6,262 bases of DNA from CAZSTA01 sp964609495 [NCBI: uncultured bacterium]. GTDB lineage: Bacteria > CAZSTA01. Each line of letters opens with the position of its first letter. Position 1 is the stretch's first letter. Below the pieces are notes generated by a model, which saw nothing but the letters and a program-made list of their open reading frames with translations, was not told the DNA's origin and ran no database searches. Below are positions 4,841 to 6,262 of this stretch, piece after piece. The stretch spans positions 15,625 to 21,886 of the forward strand of contig CAZSTA010000041.1 of the NCBI GenBank assembly GCA_964609495.1, given 5' to 3'. Made by a program: the position numbers and the translations under genes.

Positions 4841-6257
4841 GAAGATCCAAATCCCGATCAGGATCGCTCATATACTCTTAGATATTTTAGTCATCATCTT
4901 TTCCACGATCATAGCCTTCTTCCTCCGCTTCGATCTAGATATCAGCTCGATAAATAGCATTGAATTTGCCTTTATATACTTCAACAAGATTCCGGTAGTT
5001 CTTCTGATCTGGATGGTGAGTTTAAGTTCCTTCGGTCTTTATGGAACTAAGAAATTAGCGTTGATAGATAAATTGGAGGCGATAATCAAGGGTTGCGTCC
5101 TAGGAGCTCTGATCCTAGTTACGCTCTCTTTCTATACTAGGGATCTTTATAATCCCACCAACTATCTCTACTCCCGTAAGGTCATCCTCTACTTCACATC
5201 GATAAGTATCATTCTTCTCTCCATCGCCGAAATTCTTATCAACAAATTCAACTTATACTTAATAGAGAAGAATGGAACTCGGAAGAGAGCGCTGGTAATA
5301 GGGGAAGGAAGGGTGGGAGCGGCTGTCCTAGATAGATTAGAGAAATATCCGGCTTTGGGGTATAAAGTAGTTGGATTGGTGGAGGATGGAAGATCTAACA
5401 AGGTTCCTGGCTATGAGGCTATAGGTTCGATAGAGGAACTACCTCGGCTCATAAATCGCTACCGGGCGGATGAGGTCATTATGGCAATGCCCTCTGCTCC
5501 TCCAGAAGAGGTGCTTGATATAATCTCCACTTGCAATAAGGATAAGGTAGCTTTTAAGATCTTGCCCAACCTCTACGAGATTCTCATTACCGATGTGAAT
5601 ATGTTCGATCTGGACGGCATTCCGCTACTGGGATTAGAGGAGATCGGGATCAAGGGACCCCAGCTATTTTTGAAGAGAGTAACAGATATAGTTCTCTCGG
5701 CTATAGGGTTAATAATAATGGCTCCCCTTATGCTTTTAGCCGCTATTGCTATCAAATTGGATTCTCCTGGGCCGGTCTTCTTCAAACAGCAGAGGGCTGG
5801 CAAAGGAGGAAAGCCCTTCCCAGTATATAAGTTTAGAACTATGGTCGTCAATGCTGAGGAATTGCTTGATAAGTTAATAGATATAGATAAACTCGAAGAA
5901 CCTGTCTTCAAAGTAAAGAACGATCCCAGGGTTACGCGAGTAGGCGAGATCTTGAGGAAGACTAGTATTGATGAGCTTCCTCAACTCTTCAATATACTAA
6001 AGGGTGATATGAGTATAGTCGGTCCCAGACCGGAGGAAGTTCGCTTAGTTGATAGATACGATCCCTGGCAGAGGAAGAGGATAGCGATAAAGCCTGGCTT
6101 GACTGGACCGATGCAGGTAAATGGTCGAGGAGATATGCCCTTAGAGGAGAGGGTTAAGATGGAGATATACTATATCCAGCACTACTCTTTCCTAAGAGAT
6201 ATCGCGATTATGCTGAAGACGGTCTTGGTGGTGTTATTCGGGAGGGGGGCTTATTAA
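4827..6257 (+). CDS. Polyprenyl-phosphate sugar-1-phosphate transferase (WbaP/WcaJ type)
   Basis: Complete 476-residue initiating enzyme of surface polysaccharide synthesis: it moves a sugar-1-phosphate from a UDP-sugar to undecaprenyl-phosphate at the cytoplasmic membrane face. Four N-terminal membrane helices (about 11-34, 51-73, 87-105, 118-140) are followed by a CoA_binding_3 nucleotide-fold domain with VIGEGRVG (157-164). The catalytic domain begins at LFLKRVTDIV (281-290), with the re-entrant helix near P300, and continues with KFRTM (335-339), the Asp-Glu pair D382-E383 in SIDELPQLFNILKGDMS, VGPRPE (398-403) and KPGLTGPMQVNGRGD (422-436). All catalytic signatures are intact and length is typical. 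Two adjacent ATGs (4827, 4830) are possible; AGGTGA (4815-4820) is nine bases from the second, which may be preferred. The first sugar (Gal, Glc or an N-acetylated sugar) cannot be inferred. Confidence 0.95.
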   Translation: MMLDKKIQIPIRIAHILLDILVIIFSTIIAFFLRFDLDISSINSIEFAFIYFNKIPVVLLIWMVSLSSFGLYGTKKLALIDKLEAIIKGCVLGALILVTLSFYTRDLYNPTNYLYSRKVILYFTSISIILLSIAEILINKFNLYLIEKNGTRKRALVIGEGRVGAAVLDRLEKYPALGYKVVGLVEDGRSNKVPGYEAIGSIEELPRLINRYRADEVIMAMPSAPPEEVLDIISTCNKDKVAFKILPNLYEILITDVNMFDLDGIPLLGLEEIGIKGPQLFLKRVTDIVLSAIGLIIMAPLMLLAAIAIKLDSPGPVFFKQQRAGKGGKPFPVYKFRTMVVNAEELLDKLIDIDKLEEPVFKVKNDPRVTRVGEILRKTSIDELPQLFNILKGDMSIVGPRPEEVRLVDRYDPWQRKRIAIKPGLTGPMQVNGRGDMPLEERVKMEIYYIQHYSFLRDIAIMLKTVLVVLFGRGAY

Positions 6258-6262
6258 TAGCT

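Noticed and set aside
4013-5911. Antisense ORFs within the glycosyltransferase and sugar-phosphate transferase genes
   Set aside because: They are complementary-strand shadows of confidently identified genes and have no independent support.

Overview
The window looks like chromosomal DNA from a bacterium, probably an uncultured lineage. The evidence is a bacterial threonyl-tRNA synthetase under a T-box riboswitch, sigma70-type promoters, intrinsic terminators and a WbaP/WcaJ-type sugar-phosphate transferase. Host-like genes are about 45-48% G+C in sampled lines. They favour AGA/AGG for Arg and often use ATA for Ile, a style common in thermophilic or deep-branching anaerobic bacteria. I cannot name a phylum.

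Layout, all genes on the + strand. (1) Positions 1-210 are the 3' end of a sugar ABC-transporter permease (RbsC-like). (2) Positions 211-609 are an AT-rich intergenic stretch with no convincing protein gene. It holds three promoter-like sites in tandem, a palindrome over one -35 box, a GC-rich hairpin and two tRNA-like motifs. (3) Positions 610-1248 encode an AT-rich, unrecognised secreted or membrane-anchored protein that looks foreign beside its neighbours. (4) Positions about 1352-1725 hold the thrS promoter, a clear T-box leader with specifier ACC (Thr), its attenuator, and an extra hairpin before the Shine-Dalgarno. (5) Positions 1726-3663 are complete thrS, followed by a strong terminator. 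(6) Positions 3733-6257 are a new transcription unit, a family 2 glycosyltransferase overlapping a polyprenyl-phosphate sugar-1-phosphate transferase. This looks like the start of a surface-polysaccharide operon that probably continues beyond the window.

How the parts work: uncharged tRNA-Thr should stabilise the thrS antiterminator and raise synthetase expression. The two polysaccharide genes would act at the inner face of the membrane. The transferase loads the first sugar phosphate onto the lipid carrier, and the glycosyltransferase adds a further sugar. The permease fragment and the 610-1248 gene have no evident functional link to these. I found no nuclease, integrase, transposase, CRISPR array or toxin-antitoxin pair. 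The most unusual segment is 211-1250, which combines dense promoter-like signals, tRNA-like motifs, an orphan AT-rich gene and a long GATC-free stretch in otherwise GATC-rich DNA.
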